From an uncultured Lachnospiraceae bacterium (GTDB lineage: Bacteria; Bacillota; Clostridia; Lachnospirales; Lachnospiraceae), in NCBI GenBank assembly GCA_947626775.1, contig CANQTL010000001.1:62001-126000 (forward strand): a stretch of 64,000 nucleotides of DNA. The letters run 5' to 3'. Position 1 is the first letter of the stretch, and each line of letters opens with the position of its first letter. The position numbers were made by a program, and so were the translations under genes. Below are positions 36,725-45,956 of this stretch, piece by piece. The notes under the pieces were generated by a model. It was not told the DNA's origin. It ran no database searches and worked only from the letters and a program-made list of their open reading frames with translations.

Positions 36725-38050
36725 CTACTGCGGCAGCATCACATCCGCCGTCCGGTACTCGTTCCCGCCGTCCCAGACAGAGAGGATCAGCCCCGCGACC
36801 TCGTCCACGTCGACCACCCTGTCGAAACCGGTCATATCCCACGCGCGGCTCTTTACGCTGTCCAGATAACCTTTTCCGCCGGCTCCCGCCATATCGGGAA
36901 GCCTCGTGCCGTCCCGAAGGATCAGGCTCCTGACTGTCGGGACGCCGCTTTCATCCTGCTCTGCCTCCGGCACCCCGTCCACCTCATAATTCACCCGGAC
37001 GGAGATCGGCGAGAGGTCGATGCTCTCCACGGTAAAAGCCGTGCCCTCCACCGGCGCTCCCACCGCGATGTGCTTAGCCGCGCTCACATCCGGGAGAGGG
37101 ACGTCAAACTCCCATTTGCCGCTCGTCCACGACTGAATGACAGGTTTGTGATGCCCTGCGGCGTCTGTGGTATACTCCACCGCCTTGACGTCCTGAAATC
37201 CCAGGTGGAGCGTCCTGCCAAGCAGAGAGTCCTGTGAGCCTCCCCTGCCTCCGATGCTTGCCTGAACCACAAACGACATATCGCCGTTCTCGTCGGTATA
37301 ACGGTTGAGGGTCCTGCCTTCCTCGTCATATGCTACCGGCGTCCCGTCGTCATACACTAGGTTCCCCTCCTCGTCGGCGGTGATTCCGGTATAGATATGG
37401 CCGGACATATTGACCCAGCTGTTCTCCCCGTCGGGATCATCAGCCAGATAAATCTCCGGCAGACCCGCCGACACCACCTCCCACGCCTCCGCCTGAAAAC
37501 CTGAGATGCGGAAAGACAAATAGGCAAACTTCTCGTCCGCGACAACCGTCTCCGGCGCGATCGTCACGCCGTCGCAGGTCACGGCAGGCACGTCCGAAAC
37601 CGCATCTTCTGCGCTCGCTTTCCAGCCGTCCTGCGCCTTGCTTCCCTGCTGCGTTTCATATACTTTCGCAATCCCCTGCTCCACCAGCTTACGCTGCTGC
37701 TCTTCGGATGCCTGCAGCTGCCCGTTCATCCCTCTGCCCCAGTAATAATGAAGCGCCGCCGCCGCGCTTACGCTGCTCGCCGCCAGGATACAGACGCCCG
37801 CAATAGCGGCTGCCGGCATACGGAACCTCCTGCCGCCGCGCTTTTCCTTTTTCCCGTCTGCTCTCCCTGTCTTGTTTCCCGCTGCCTGTCCTGCCGCCTG
37901 CTTTGTTCTCTTCTCCGTCATTCCCATCAAACCGCTCTCCTCCTGTCTGATTTTTTCAAGAGCGCAGCCTGTTCTCTGACGCACGATCTCTGACAATTCC
38001 GTCTCCGTAGGAAATACATGCTTTGTTTTCCTGTTCTCTGTTCCTGCCAT
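36725..38050 (-). CDS. Probable anti-sigma factor / DUF4179-type membrane protein
   Basis: 441 residues. A charged cytoplasmic N-terminus of about 75 residues, one membrane helix (about 76-100: FRMPAAAIAGVCILAASSVSAAAAL) and a large external beta-rich domain, as in DUF4179 proteins. It sits just downstream of an ECF sigma gene in the same direction, so by position it is the likely membrane-bound anti-sigma that holds the sigma factor. No zinc-binding anti-sigma motif is seen. The ATG at 38050 has GGAGG 6 bases upstream; the alternative at 38062 has none. Confidence 0.75.
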   Translation of the reverse strand: MAGTENRKTKHVFPTETELSEIVRQRTGCALEKIRQEESGLMGMTEKRTKQAAGQAAGNKTGRADGKKEKRGGRRFRMPAAAIAGVCILAASSVSAAAALHYYWGRGMNGQLQASEEQQRKLVEQGIAKVYETQQGSKAQDGWKASAEDAVSDVPAVTCDGVTIAPETVVADEKFAYLSFRISGFQAEAWEVVSAGLPEIYLADDPDGENSWVNMSGHIYTGITADEEGNLVYDDGTPVAYDEEGRTLNRYTDENGDMSFVVQASIGGRGGSQDSLLGRTLHLGFQDVKAVEYTTDAAGHHKPVIQSWTSGKWEFDVPLPDVSAAKHIAVGAPVEGTAFTVESIDLSPISVRVNYEVDGVPEAEQDESGVPTVRSLILRDGTRLPDMAGAGGKGYLDSVKSRAWDMTGFDRVVDVDEVAGLILSVWDGGNEYRTADVMLPQ

Positions 38051-38150
38051 TTTAACCTCCATTCCGAAGCATTTGCGGCGGGAAATCCGCGAAAATGCCC
38101 TCTCCGCCTTTTCCCCGTCCTTCCGCCCTTCCGCGCCGCCTTCTTTGCCC

Positions 38151-38657
38151 TCACTCTTCCCGGTAATACGCCTCGATCTGTTTCCTGCCTCTGGCGAGCC
38201 GGGTCTTGACGGTATTCGGCGGCAGGCCGAGCAGCTGCGCGATCTCCCGCACCTTGAAGCCCTGACTGTAGTACAGCTCCATCGGCAGGCGGTACCTCTC
38301 CTCCACGGAGGCGTAGGCCTCTTTTAATTCCAGATTGTACTCGTCCCACACGGACGGCTCCTCACAGTGTTCGAGATCCCCGCAGATCGGATGCGCCCTG
38401 CGGATATCGTAACAGTGATTGATGAGAATCCTCGTCATCCATGTCCTGAAATACTCCGCCCTCTTCAGCGTATCCAGTTTTTCCCAGCATGTGAGGATCG
38501 TGTCCTGCATGGCGTCCGCCGCGTCCTCCTCATGCATCAGGATCGCGATGGCCGTCCGGTACATATCCTGCATACAGCCCTGCATCAGTTCGGTAAATGC
38601 CTCCTGGTCATGCCGCTGCGCTCTCTTGACCAAAAATTTCATCTCGCTGCTGTTCAT
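38151..38657 (-). CDS. ECF-type RNA polymerase sigma factor
   Basis: 168 residues. Region 2 has EDAADAMQDTILTCWEKLDTLKRAEYFRTWMTRILINHCYD and region 4 has YYSQGFKVREIAQLLGLPPNTVKTRLARGRKQ, both typical of group IV sigma factors (SigV/SigW-like). It directs RNA polymerase to stress promoters once its anti-sigma lets go. AGGAGAAG precedes the ATG. A promoter of the ECF type lies 65 bases upstream, indicating self-activation. Confidence 0.92.
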   Translation of the reverse strand: MNSSEMKFLVKRAQRHDQEAFTELMQGCMQDMYRTAIAILMHEEDAADAMQDTILTCWEKLDTLKRAEYFRTWMTRILINHCYDIRRAHPICGDLEHCEEPSVWDEYNLELKEAYASVEERYRLPMELYYSQGFKVREIAQLLGLPPNTVKTRLARGRKQIEAYYREE

Positions 38658-38721
38658 AGTTCTTCTCCTACGCGCGTATCCCGCAAGACGGAGCGGATCT
38701 TCTCTCTTGTCTTACAGTCAT

Positions 38722-38750
38722 TAGACGGCAACGGCATTTGTTTGGTTTCA
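38722..38750 (-). promoter_or_regulatory. ECF-type promoter of the sigma/anti-sigma operon
   Basis: Minus strand TGAAAC (38750-38745), 17-base spacer, CGTCTA (38727-38722). It matches the ECF sigma consensus (TGAAAC / CGTC). Confidence 0.75.
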
Positions 38751-38842
38751 AATCTGGGAAAAATAAATTGAATGAAATGATATGAGAATAAATAACAAAA
38801 CGGAAATGCCGATTTTATCAGCATTTCCGCCCTTTTCCAACG

Positions 38843-38915
38843 AGCGCGAGACGGGACTCGAACCCGCGGCCTCGACCTTGGCAAGGTCGCGCTCCACCAA
38901 CTGAGCCACTCGCGC
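38843..38915 (-). tRNA. tRNA-Gly (anticodon GCC)
   Basis: 73 nucleotides. Acceptor stem GCGCGAG/CTCGCGC, D-loop GCTCAGTTGGTGGAGC, anticodon stem CGACC/GGTCG with loop TTGCCAA, T-arm GCGGGTTCGAGTCCCGT, and discriminator T as usual for tRNA-Gly. CCA is not encoded. Confidence 0.95.
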
Positions 38916-38994
38916 ATAAGATTGTCCGGCGCTGACCGCTCGGACAATTAGTACTATACTACACGGCTATTGCTTTGTCAATACCCAAATTTGA

Positions 38995-40479
38995 TTATTC
39001 TTCCAGCTTGCCCGCGCACTTGACTCTGTAGATTCTTGCGAGCGACTCATCGATCCGCTCCTCAGGGATCGTTCCATCCTGAACCGCCGCCAGCACCGCG
39101 TCATACGCCTCCTGGAAGTTCTCCGGCATCAGCAGCATATCGGCCCCTGCCTCAATCGCCTGTACAGCCGCCTCTTCTGAGGAATAGCGCTCCGTGATCG
39201 CGCCCATATCCAGCGCGTCCGTGATGATAACGCCCTCAAAACCCAGCTCGCCGCGCAGAATATCCGTCATAATCTTCTCGGACATGCTGGAAGGCACTCC
39301 CGCTTCGTCCACGGCGCTCGCCGTGACATGGCTCACCATCACAAAATCTGCTCCGGCGTCAATACCGGCCTGAAACGCCGGGAAATAGGAAGCGCGCATT
39401 TCGTCCAGAGTCTTCGCCGTCTCCGCGCCGCCGTCATGGGTATCGTCCGCCACATCGCCCAGCCCCGGGAAATGTTTCAGGCAGGCGCTCACACCCGTTC
39501 CTTCCAGCCCGTCGACCAGATTGGAAACCATCTCGCTCACCAGCGCGGTATCCGAACCGAATACCCGGTCGCCCAGGGCGCTCTCCCCATCAGCCGCCAC
39601 GTCGGCAACCGGCGCGAAATCCAGGTTAAAGCCCATATCTTTCAGATAGGTGCCGATCGTCAGCCCCGCCTCGTAGGCCTGGGACACATCGCCGCTCTCT
39701 CCGATCGCCGCCATATCCCCGACCTGTATCACGTCAATCCCGCTGCCAGCCACTCTGCTGACCGAGCCGCCTTCCTCGTCCACACCGAGAAAGATGGGAT
39801 ATCTGCTCATGTTCGCCGTCCCGGAGAGCAGAGCCTTCAGCTGCTCCTCATCCTCAATATTTTTGGCGAAATAGATGAGTCCGCCCACGGCGTACTTATT
39901 TAACGCCTCCTGCGTCACGTCGCCTGCCTGCGTCACGGTCGCATATCCGGTAAGCGCCTCGGGCGTCACAATAAAAAGCCCCGCGACCTTGTCCTCCAGA
40001 GGCATCTCCGACAGTGTAGATTCCACCAGTTCCCCCAGATAATCTTCCTCCGGCTCTATCGTTTCCGGCGCGTCTATCACCACATCCCTGGCAGCCTCCG
40101 CCTCCTGCTCGGCCTCCAGCTGTTCCTGCATTTCCTCCTGTTCAGCCGCCTGCCGCTTCTCCCTGACCCTGCCGGCTATATTGATGCCTGCGGCGACGCC
40201 GCCCGCAATGACTGCCGCCAGGATTACAAACACAACGGAATAGGCAATGATCTGATTACGGATCCGCCTGCGCCTGCGGTATGCGCGGCGGTCGTCCTCA
40301 TCTTCCTCCTCGTCCTCGTCATCTTCTTCTTCGTCGTCATCTTCCTCGTCGGGCTCTTCCTCTTCCGGATCATCCTCGTCCTCAGATTCTTCTTCATCGC
40401 CCTCTTCGTCTTCCATCATTTCTTCATCATCAAATTCTTCGTCGGAGTATTTCCCTTTTCTGTGAAATAACTTTCCCAT
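38995..40479 (-). CDS. Membrane-anchored glycoside hydrolase family 3 (NagZ-like) with polyacidic tail
   Basis: 494 residues. Residues about 12-65 are almost only Asp and Glu, followed by a basic RRRRR patch, one membrane helix (about 76-98) and a GH3 domain outside. KHFPGLGDVADDTHDG carries the His/Asp dyad of NagZ-type enzymes, and the nucleophile Asp lies in VIITDALDMGAI. It should cleave beta-N-acetylhexosaminides such as peptidoglycan GlcNAc. The cytoplasmic acid-rich tail is unusual. The ATG at 40479 has GAGG 6 bases upstream; an ATG at 40491 lacks a site. Confidence 0.88.
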   Translation of the reverse strand: MGKLFHRKGKYSDEEFDDEEMMEDEEGDEEESEDEDDPEEEEPDEEDDDEEEDDEDEEEDEDDRRAYRRRRRIRNQIIAYSVVFVILAAVIAGGVAAGINIAGRVREKRQAAEQEEMQEQLEAEQEAEAARDVVIDAPETIEPEEDYLGELVESTLSEMPLEDKVAGLFIVTPEALTGYATVTQAGDVTQEALNKYAVGGLIYFAKNIEDEEQLKALLSGTANMSRYPIFLGVDEEGGSVSRVAGSGIDVIQVGDMAAIGESGDVSQAYEAGLTIGTYLKDMGFNLDFAPVADVAADGESALGDRVFGSDTALVSEMVSNLVDGLEGTGVSACLKHFPGLGDVADDTHDGGAETAKTLDEMRASYFPAFQAGIDAGADFVMVSHVTASAVDEAGVPSSMSEKIMTDILRGELGFEGVIITDALDMGAITERYSSEEAAVQAIEAGADMLLMPENFQEAYDAVLAAVQDGTIPEERIDESLARIYRVKCAGKLEE

Positions 40480-40603
40480 ACCGTACCTCATTTTCGCTGT
40501 GTTGTGGCAGTCTCAGGCGTCAATATCGTAAAATGTCCGCCCTGCACAAGACTCATCTGTGCGATCACATACAAGATGTAGTATATGACAAATCTACTAT
40601 AAC

Positions 40604-40873
40604 CTATTTATAGAAATTATGCCACATATTTTTGATGATTTCCGAATTGTTCACATTTTTTACACACAAAGCGAAGCGGGTATCAATCCTCTCGAATCCA
40701 TACCCGCTTCTAAACTGCGCTATCCAATGGTCCATACCTCCGTTTTCTCTCACGTACTCTTTCCACTTCTCCTTCGTATTCGTATACTGTGTAACGTGCT
40801 CTTTTTTCTTTCGTGTACCGTTACCTTCTCTTGTGGACTCGACTACGTTTCCGTCTGCTTTTTCATTGGTTCC
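40604..40873 (-). pseudogene. Orphan reading frame or gene remnant
   Basis: 89 codons from just after an in-frame TAG to TAG. The predicted peptide is rich in K, E, N and W and looks protein-like (KEKWKEYVRENGG...DHWIAQFRSGYG) but is not recognised. No ATG or GTG in frame has a properly spaced ribosome site: the ATG at 40728 directly abuts GGAGGT. It lies about 100 bases below a strong promoter. It may be a decayed gene, or one that starts in another frame. Confidence 0.3.
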
Positions 40874-40966
40874 CTATTCATTTGTACTTTAACGGCTAAG
40901 TGTTCGTTGGACCGTACCTCTCTTTCTTTTAGGATATCTATGTGAATTTGTTTTGTTTATGTCTTT

Positions 40967-40994
40967 ATTATATCACCCGCTTTTAATTTGTCAA
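40967..40994 (-). promoter_or_regulatory. Strong minus-strand promoter
   Basis: TTGACA (40994-40989), 16-base spacer, TATAAT (40972-40967): both hexamers are consensus. It is about 490 bases upstream of the GH3 start, with no annotated gene between. Confidence 0.7.
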
Positions 40995-41110
40995 CACATT
41001 TTTGCAAATTTTTTTAAATTTTTTCAATTTATTTTTCCCAGCGCTATATTTTGCTTATTTTTTGCCTTTTTCTCCCATAATTGACAGATATTTTATCCGT
41101 TTTCCGGGCA

Positions 41111-41147
41111 AAAATTCGGGGAGCCGTCCTCTGAAGACGCTCCCCGT
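41111..41147 (-). terminator. Terminator of the sensory hydrogenase gene
   Basis: Minus strand GGGGAGCGTC-TTCAGAG-GACGGCTCCCC followed by GAATTTTTG. Confidence 0.8.
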
Positions 41148-41193
41148 ATAATGATCCGTCATACTCTTCCGTTATATGTATGCCGCGTACAGC

Positions 41194-43146
41194 CTATGCC
41201 TGCAGAGCGGCCAGCTTATCCTTCAGATTGGAGGATACGTTGCTCACCATATCCGCGGAAGCGGCAATCTCCTCCGTGGAAGCGGCCAGATTGGTGACGC
41301 GCAGATTGACGCTGTCAATAATCTCGATCAGCTTCTCCGCGTTCTCAAGCAGCGCGCTGATCGCGTCCTGAATCTGTTCCTTGTTGGAATCGCTGTCGCT
41401 CGCCGTATCCTTGGACAGATCGGCCAGTTTCTTGATGTTCTCCGCGATAATCGCGAAGCCTCTCCCGGACTCTCCCGCTCTCGCCGCCTCGATGCTCGCG
41501 TTCAGCGCCAGCAGATTCGTCTCTTCCGCCACGTTGGTGATCTCGCTGTTGTTCTCCTCCAGCTTGACCAGAAGCGCCTGAATTCCGTTCAGCGCCTCCT
41601 TCAGCTCGTCACAGAACGCGACCACGTCAGCCATGGACTGCGAGATGCCGGTGCTCTCCAGACCGTTGTTGTTGTTGCCCTCGGCCATCTCGACGATGGA
41701 AGTGTCGAGATTGGCGAAATCGTCGTTCACCTCGGCGATCAGTCTGGAGATCATGTCGTTCTTCTCCTGGATCTCGGCGTTCTTGGTCTCCATTTCCTCC
41801 GCCATCTGTCTCGCCAGCTCGTTTTCTTTCTCCACCTCGCCCTTGACAAACTGGATGCAGTTCTGCTTGTAGTTGCAGTCGTTGTAGATCGCGGTCGCCA
41901 TGTCGCTGCAGGTAGCGTAACCGCAGGCGGAACAGTTGATCTTGCGCTTCGCCTCCGTCGTCTTGTCCATCTCGTTAAAGATAGCATCCAGTGTGGACGC
42001 ATTCGGCTTCTGAACGGCCAGTCCCGCCGATTTGTCGGTATAATGCCGGATAAAATCGTTGAGATCCAGTTCCCTGAACTGTTTGTTGAATCTGTCCAGC
42101 CTCTGTCTAGGCGTCAAATTCCTGCTCCACGCGTTCGTCCTGCCGTTTCTCTTGCTGGCCTCCTTGATGCGCTGCAGCTCATAGAGGGTATCGTCCGTCT
42201 TCGTCTTGGACTCCTCCACGCCGGTGCCGTAGATACAGCCTTTCGCACAGTTCAGGGCGTCCACCATGAAAGGGAGTTCTTTCTTGCCGAGCACTCTCGT
42301 CTTGTAATCCTCCAGGAACTCATAGGCGTGCTTCTCGCCCTCGATCTGCCGGATAAAGATCTCTTCCCCGCAGAACCAGTACACGTTCTCCTTCAGGCCG
42401 CCGGGCATCGGATAGATGGAACCGAGGCCGTACTCGATCTCGTCCTTCACCTCCGGGCCGGAGATGCCGTTCTTCCGCACATATTCCATCAGGTGGTCGA
42501 AAGTGACGTTGTAGGAGACATAGCCGCCACAGTTGGGATCGTCTATCTCGTTCTTCTTCGCGATGCAGGGACTGATGAACGCCAGCTTATCGGGCACCTT
42601 CATATATTTCTTCACATAGATCGCGCCGCACATCATCGGGGAGTGCACCGGCACCAGACTCGGGATCAGCTCGGGAATATACTTCTCGATATAGCCGACG
42701 ATCGCCGGGCAGGGCTGCGAGATGCCGCCCATAAAATTGTGCCTGGTAATATAGTTGATATATCCCCATGTCGTGATGTCCGCGCCGAAACTGATGCTGA
42801 TGATCCGGTTGACGCCGAGCTTCTTCAGGCCGCCCAGCACGCTGCCGTACTCTCTGGGATAGTTCGCCAGAAAAGCCGGCGCGAGCAGCAGGGAAATCTT
42901 CTCGCCTTTTTTCAGATCCTCGAAGAAGCGCTCCGTGTCGTCGTGAAAACTCCTCGCTTCATGGGCGCACGCGTCAAAACACGCGCCGCAGGCGACGCAC
43001 TTGCTGCCGTCCACAACAATCCTGTTCTCTCCGTTCTCAATAACCGCATGGTTGGCGGTCAGTACCGGGCAGACCGAAATACACTTGTTGCAGCCCACGC
43101 AGTTGTCGTTGGTGTAAACCAATGAATCTACTGTCTGATTAGCCAT
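41194..43146 (-). CDS. Hydrogenase-like iron-sulfur sensor fused to chemoreceptor signalling domain
   Basis: 650 residues. Two [4Fe-4S] ferredoxin motifs (Cys16, 19, 22, 26 and Cys50, 53, 56, 60). A [FeFe]-hydrogenase large-subunit-like domain follows, with [10 protein letters not shown] (Cys146), PMMCGA (Cys173), SPCIAKK (Cys194) and NCAKGC (Cys300, 304), which line up with H-cluster ligands. A CxxCGxxxC iron-sulfur domain (Cys405, 408, 413 and 424/430) comes next. The C-terminus carries the methyl-accepting signalling hairpin ([38 protein letters not shown]). It has no membrane segment. It is probably a cytoplasmic H2 or redox sensor rather than a bulk hydrogenase; any enzymatic activity is unknown. 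Confidence 0.88.
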   Translation of the reverse strand: MANQTVDSLVYTNDNCVGCNKCISVCPVLTANHAVIENGENRIVVDGSKCVACGACFDACAHEARSFHDDTERFFEDLKKGEKISLLLAPAFLANYPREYGSVLGGLKKLGVNRIISISFGADITTWGYINYITRHNFMGGISQPCPAIVGYIEKYIPELIPSLVPVHSPMMCGAIYVKKYMKVPDKLAFISPCIAKKNEIDDPNCGGYVSYNVTFDHLMEYVRKNGISGPEVKDEIEYGLGSIYPMPGGLKENVYWFCGEEIFIRQIEGEKHAYEFLEDYKTRVLGKKELPFMVDALNCAKGCIYGTGVEESKTKTDDTLYELQRIKEASKRNGRTNAWSRNLTPRQRLDRFNKQFRELDLNDFIRHYTDKSAGLAVQKPNASTLDAIFNEMDKTTEAKRKINCSACGYATCSDMATAIYNDCNYKQNCIQFVKGEVEKENELARQMAEEMETKNAEIQEKNDMISRLIAEVNDDFANLDTSIVEMAEGNNNNGLESTGISQSMADVVAFCDELKEALNGIQALLVKLEENNSEITNVAEETNLLALNASIEAARAGESGRGFAIIAENIKKLADLSKDTASDSDSNKEQIQDAISALLENAEKLIEIIDSVNLRVTNLAASTEEIAASADMVSNVSSNLKDKLAALQA

Positions 43147-43246
43147 ATGTACCTCCCGTAGATATAGATGCCATTATTTTATTGACGCTGTGGGCAGGCC
43201 GTATTTTCCATGTGTCACGCTACGGCGCAAAACCCTTATCTATCAC

Positions 43247-43275
43247 ATTATACAAAAAAGCGGTACATATGACAA
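43247..43275 (-). promoter_or_regulatory. Promoter of the sensory hydrogenase gene
   Basis: Minus strand TTGTCA (43275-43270), 17-base spacer, TATAAT (43252-43247). Its ATG is at 43146. Confidence 0.65.
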
Positions 43276-43349
43276 CTATTTTGTGAAAAAATTATGCTTT
43301 TAACACATTTTACCGTCGATTCGTGTCACACCCGCCGTTGCCGCAGCCG

Positions 43350-44669
43350 TCAGAGCTGGATCCGCACAAAAATATCGTAGATCGCCTTGATCGCGGACTC
43401 AAAATCGGAATTTGCCACGCCGATAATGATATTCAGCTCGCTGGAACCCTGATCGATCATCTTGACGTTGACGTTGGCGTGCGCCAGCGCGGAGAAGATC
43501 CTGCCCGCCGTACCGCGGGTTGACTTCATACCGCGGCCAACGACCGCGATGAGCGCGAGATCGCCCTCGATTTCGATATGGTCCGGCTCCGCCAGTCTGT
43601 GGATCGCCGACACAACCTGCTGTTCCTTGTGCATGAACTCGTCCTGATGCACGAAGACGGTCATCGTGTCAATGCCCGAGGGGACATGCTCAAAGGATAT
43701 CCCGTTCTCCTCGAATGCCTGCAGCACCTTGCGCCCGAATCCGATCTCGGAGTTCATCATGTCCTTATCGATATTCACGGAGCAGAACCCCTTCTTGCCG
43801 GCGATGCCCGTGATGACATACTTAGGTTTCTGGCAGGTACTCTCCACGATCCATGTACCGTTGTCCTCCGGCGCGTTGGTATTGCGGATGTTGATCGGGA
43901 TCCCCTCTCTTCTGACCGGAAAGATCGCGTCCTCGTGAAGCACCGTCGCGCCCATATAGGACAGCTCCCGCAGCTCCTTGTAGGTGATCGTCTCAATGCC
44001 CTCGGGCTTATAGATAATGCGGGGATCCGCAATCAAAAATCCAGACACATCCGTCCAGTTCTCGTACACATTGGCCTTGATCGCCCGCGCCACGATGGAA
44101 CCCGTGATATCGGAACCGCCTCTGGAGAACGTCTTGACCGTCCCGTCCGCATATGCGCCGTAGAAGCCGGGGATCACCGCGGCCTCCGTATTCTGCAGTC
44201 TCTCTCTGAGCCTGCGGTTCGTCTCCTCGGAGTCGAACTCTCCGTCCGGGCCAAACAGCACCGCCTCCGCCGCGTCCACAAACTCATAGCCGAGATACGA
44301 AGCCATGACAATGCCGTTCAGATACTCTCCCCTGGAAGCGGCGTAATCGCTGCCCGCCTTCTCTCTGAAATTCTTCTCGATCTCCTGAAACTCTTTGTCC
44401 AGGGAAAGCTGCAGTTCCAGCCCGTCAATGATCTCCTGATAGCGGTTCCTGATCGCCTGCAGTTCTGTCTTAAACTCCTGTCCTTCCTCGGCGAGCGCGT
44501 AGCACGCGTAGAGCATATCCGTCACCTTGGTGTCATCGGGGCTGCGCTTGCCGGGTGCGGAAGGCACCACAAATTTCCGCTCCCTGTCCGCGCGGATAAT
44601 ATCCCCTGCCTTTTTGAACTGTTCGGCGCTTGCCAGGGAACTGCCGCCGAATTTCACTACTTTTTTCAT
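43350..44669 (-). CDS. lysC: Aspartate kinase
   Basis: 439 residues. MKKVVKFGGSSLASAEQF is the kinase start motif; FSRGGSDITGSIVARAI and the tandem C-terminal ACT domains (KGFCSVNIDKDMM..., IAVVGRGMKSTRGTAGRIFSALA) follow. It makes aspartyl phosphate, the entry to lysine, threonine and methionine, and the ACT domains indicate feedback control by an end product. The ATG at 44669 has GAGGAG upstream. It is the last gene of glyA-hom-lysC, so threonine-branch enzymes are made together. Confidence 0.95.
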   Translation of the reverse strand: MKKVVKFGGSSLASAEQFKKAGDIIRADRERKFVVPSAPGKRSPDDTKVTDMLYACYALAEEGQEFKTELQAIRNRYQEIIDGLELQLSLDKEFQEIEKNFREKAGSDYAASRGEYLNGIVMASYLGYEFVDAAEAVLFGPDGEFDSEETNRRLRERLQNTEAAVIPGFYGAYADGTVKTFSRGGSDITGSIVARAIKANVYENWTDVSGFLIADPRIIYKPEGIETITYKELRELSYMGATVLHEDAIFPVRREGIPINIRNTNAPEDNGTWIVESTCQKPKYVITGIAGKKGFCSVNIDKDMMNSEIGFGRKVLQAFEENGISFEHVPSGIDTMTVFVHQDEFMHKEQQVVSAIHRLAEPDHIEIEGDLALIAVVGRGMKSTRGTAGRIFSALAHANVNVKMIDQGSSELNIIIGVANSDFESAIKAIYDIFVRIQL

Positions 44670-44722
44670 AACTTCTCCTCGTAATTCCAGATTCGTATCC
44701 GTCTTTTCTATATACAAATATG

Positions 44723-45937
44723 TCAGGGCTGCGCGCTCAGGATCCTGATCCTGTTGATGCAGCCGCCGATCTTCTCTATCTTCTCATTGAACTCCCGCTC
44801 TGTTATAACCTGGGTCATGAACGCGAACTCCTCCGCGATGCCGACGCTGATCTCGGCCAGAGCGCCGAACGCCTCCATCGCGGCCTCGCGCTTGCCGCTG
44901 TCCACCCGGACAAAGAATCTGCCTTGATCTTCCTCGATACCGGCCACCTTCACATCCTCATTCTCCCAGAAACACATGACGGTTTTGCCGAGATGGCGCG
45001 CGCAGTCCACCACGTCGCTCACCACAGCGCTCGCCGTCGGCAGCTTGCCGGCGCCGCGCCCATAATACATCGTGTCGCCCAGCATATTGCCGTGCACATA
45101 GACCGCATTGAACACGTCGTTCACGCTGTAGAGCGGATGTTCCCTCGAAATCAGGAACGGCGCTACCATCGCGAAGAATCCGTGATCCGTATCCCTGCTC
45201 ATGGCGAGCAGTTTGACGGACTTGTTCATCTGCTTCGCATAGCGGAAATCCTCCGGCGAAATCTTCGTGATCCCCTCCGTGTAGATTTCCTCGTACTTCA
45301 CGTTCTTGCCGCACATCAGGGACGAGAGAATCGCGATCTTGCGGCAGGCGTCATAGCCCTCCACATCCGCTTCCGGATTCCGCTCCGCATACCCTTTCTC
45401 CTGCGCCTCCTTCAGCACATCCTCAAAGGCCGCTCCCTCCTTGTCCATCTTGGTCAGGATATAGTTGGTCGTGCCGTTCAGGATTCCCGTGATGGTATCG
45501 ATTTTCTCCGCCGTCAGGGAATAATTCAGCGGACGGATGATCGGGATGCCGCCGCCTACGCTGGCCTCAAACAGATAGTTGCAGTGATGCTCTCTTGCCG
45601 TGCGGATCAGCTCCGGCCCGTGGCTCGCCACCAGCTCCTTGTTGGAGGTGCACACGCTCTTGCCCGCAAGAAGCGCCCGCCTGGAAAAATCGTACGCCGG
45701 CTTGATGCCGCCCATCGTCTCGCAGATAACGTCCACCTCGGGATCGTTCAGGATCACCTCATAGTCGTGGACCACCTTGTCCTCATAGGGATCTCCCGGA
45801 AAATCGCGCAGATCCAGAATATACTTGATGTTCAGCTCGGCGCCCGCCCGCTTGTTGATCGCTTCTTTGTTTGTCTCTATTACCTCGACAACGCCGCTGC
45901 CCACCGTGCCGTATCCCAACACCGCTACATTTACCAT
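44723..45937 (-). CDS. hom: Homoserine dehydrogenase
   Basis: 404 residues. NAD(P)-binding VAVLGYGTVGSGVVEV at the N-terminus; catalytic core with VCTSNKELVASHG, SVGGGIPIIRPLN, GILNGTTNYILTKM and EADVEGYDACRKIAIL; C-terminal ACT domain. It reduces aspartate semialdehyde to homoserine. Homoserine could then be phosphorylated or be a substrate for the ThrH homologue at 55.2 kb. The gene is followed 53 bases later by lysC and preceded by glyA. Confidence 0.96.
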   Translation of the reverse strand: MVNVAVLGYGTVGSGVVEVIETNKEAINKRAGAELNIKYILDLRDFPGDPYEDKVVHDYEVILNDPEVDVICETMGGIKPAYDFSRRALLAGKSVCTSNKELVASHGPELIRTAREHHCNYLFEASVGGGIPIIRPLNYSLTAEKIDTITGILNGTTNYILTKMDKEGAAFEDVLKEAQEKGYAERNPEADVEGYDACRKIAILSSLMCGKNVKYEEIYTEGITKISPEDFRYAKQMNKSVKLLAMSRDTDHGFFAMVAPFLISREHPLYSVNDVFNAVYVHGNMLGDTMYYGRGAGKLPTASAVVSDVVDCARHLGKTVMCFWENEDVKVAGIEEDQGRFFVRVDSGKREAAMEAFGALAEISVGIAEEFAFMTQVITEREFNEKIEKIGGCINRIRILSAQP

Positions 45938-45956
45938 AACAATTGCCGCTCCTCTC

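Larger units (their letters stand above)
40480..41110. other. AT-rich intergenic region with strong promoter
   Basis: More than 600 bases without an assigned gene between the GH3 gene and the sensory hydrogenase. It contains a near-perfect minus-strand promoter (40967-40994), a purine-rich putative transcript, an 89-codon frame lacking a good start (40604-40873), and an 11-bp stem GAAGCGGGTAT / ATACCCGCTTC (40673-40710). It could be a long leader of the GH3 gene or an independent small transcript. Confidence 0.5.

Noticed and set aside
41176..43125. 649-codon plus-strand open frame opposite the sensory hydrogenase
   Set aside because: It is the antisense shadow of a gene with intact cysteine motifs, with no ribosome site.
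43147..43349. Possible riboswitch between lysC and the sensory hydrogenase
   Set aside because: Only a promoter was found; no conserved riboswitch core or terminator/antiterminator pair is visible.
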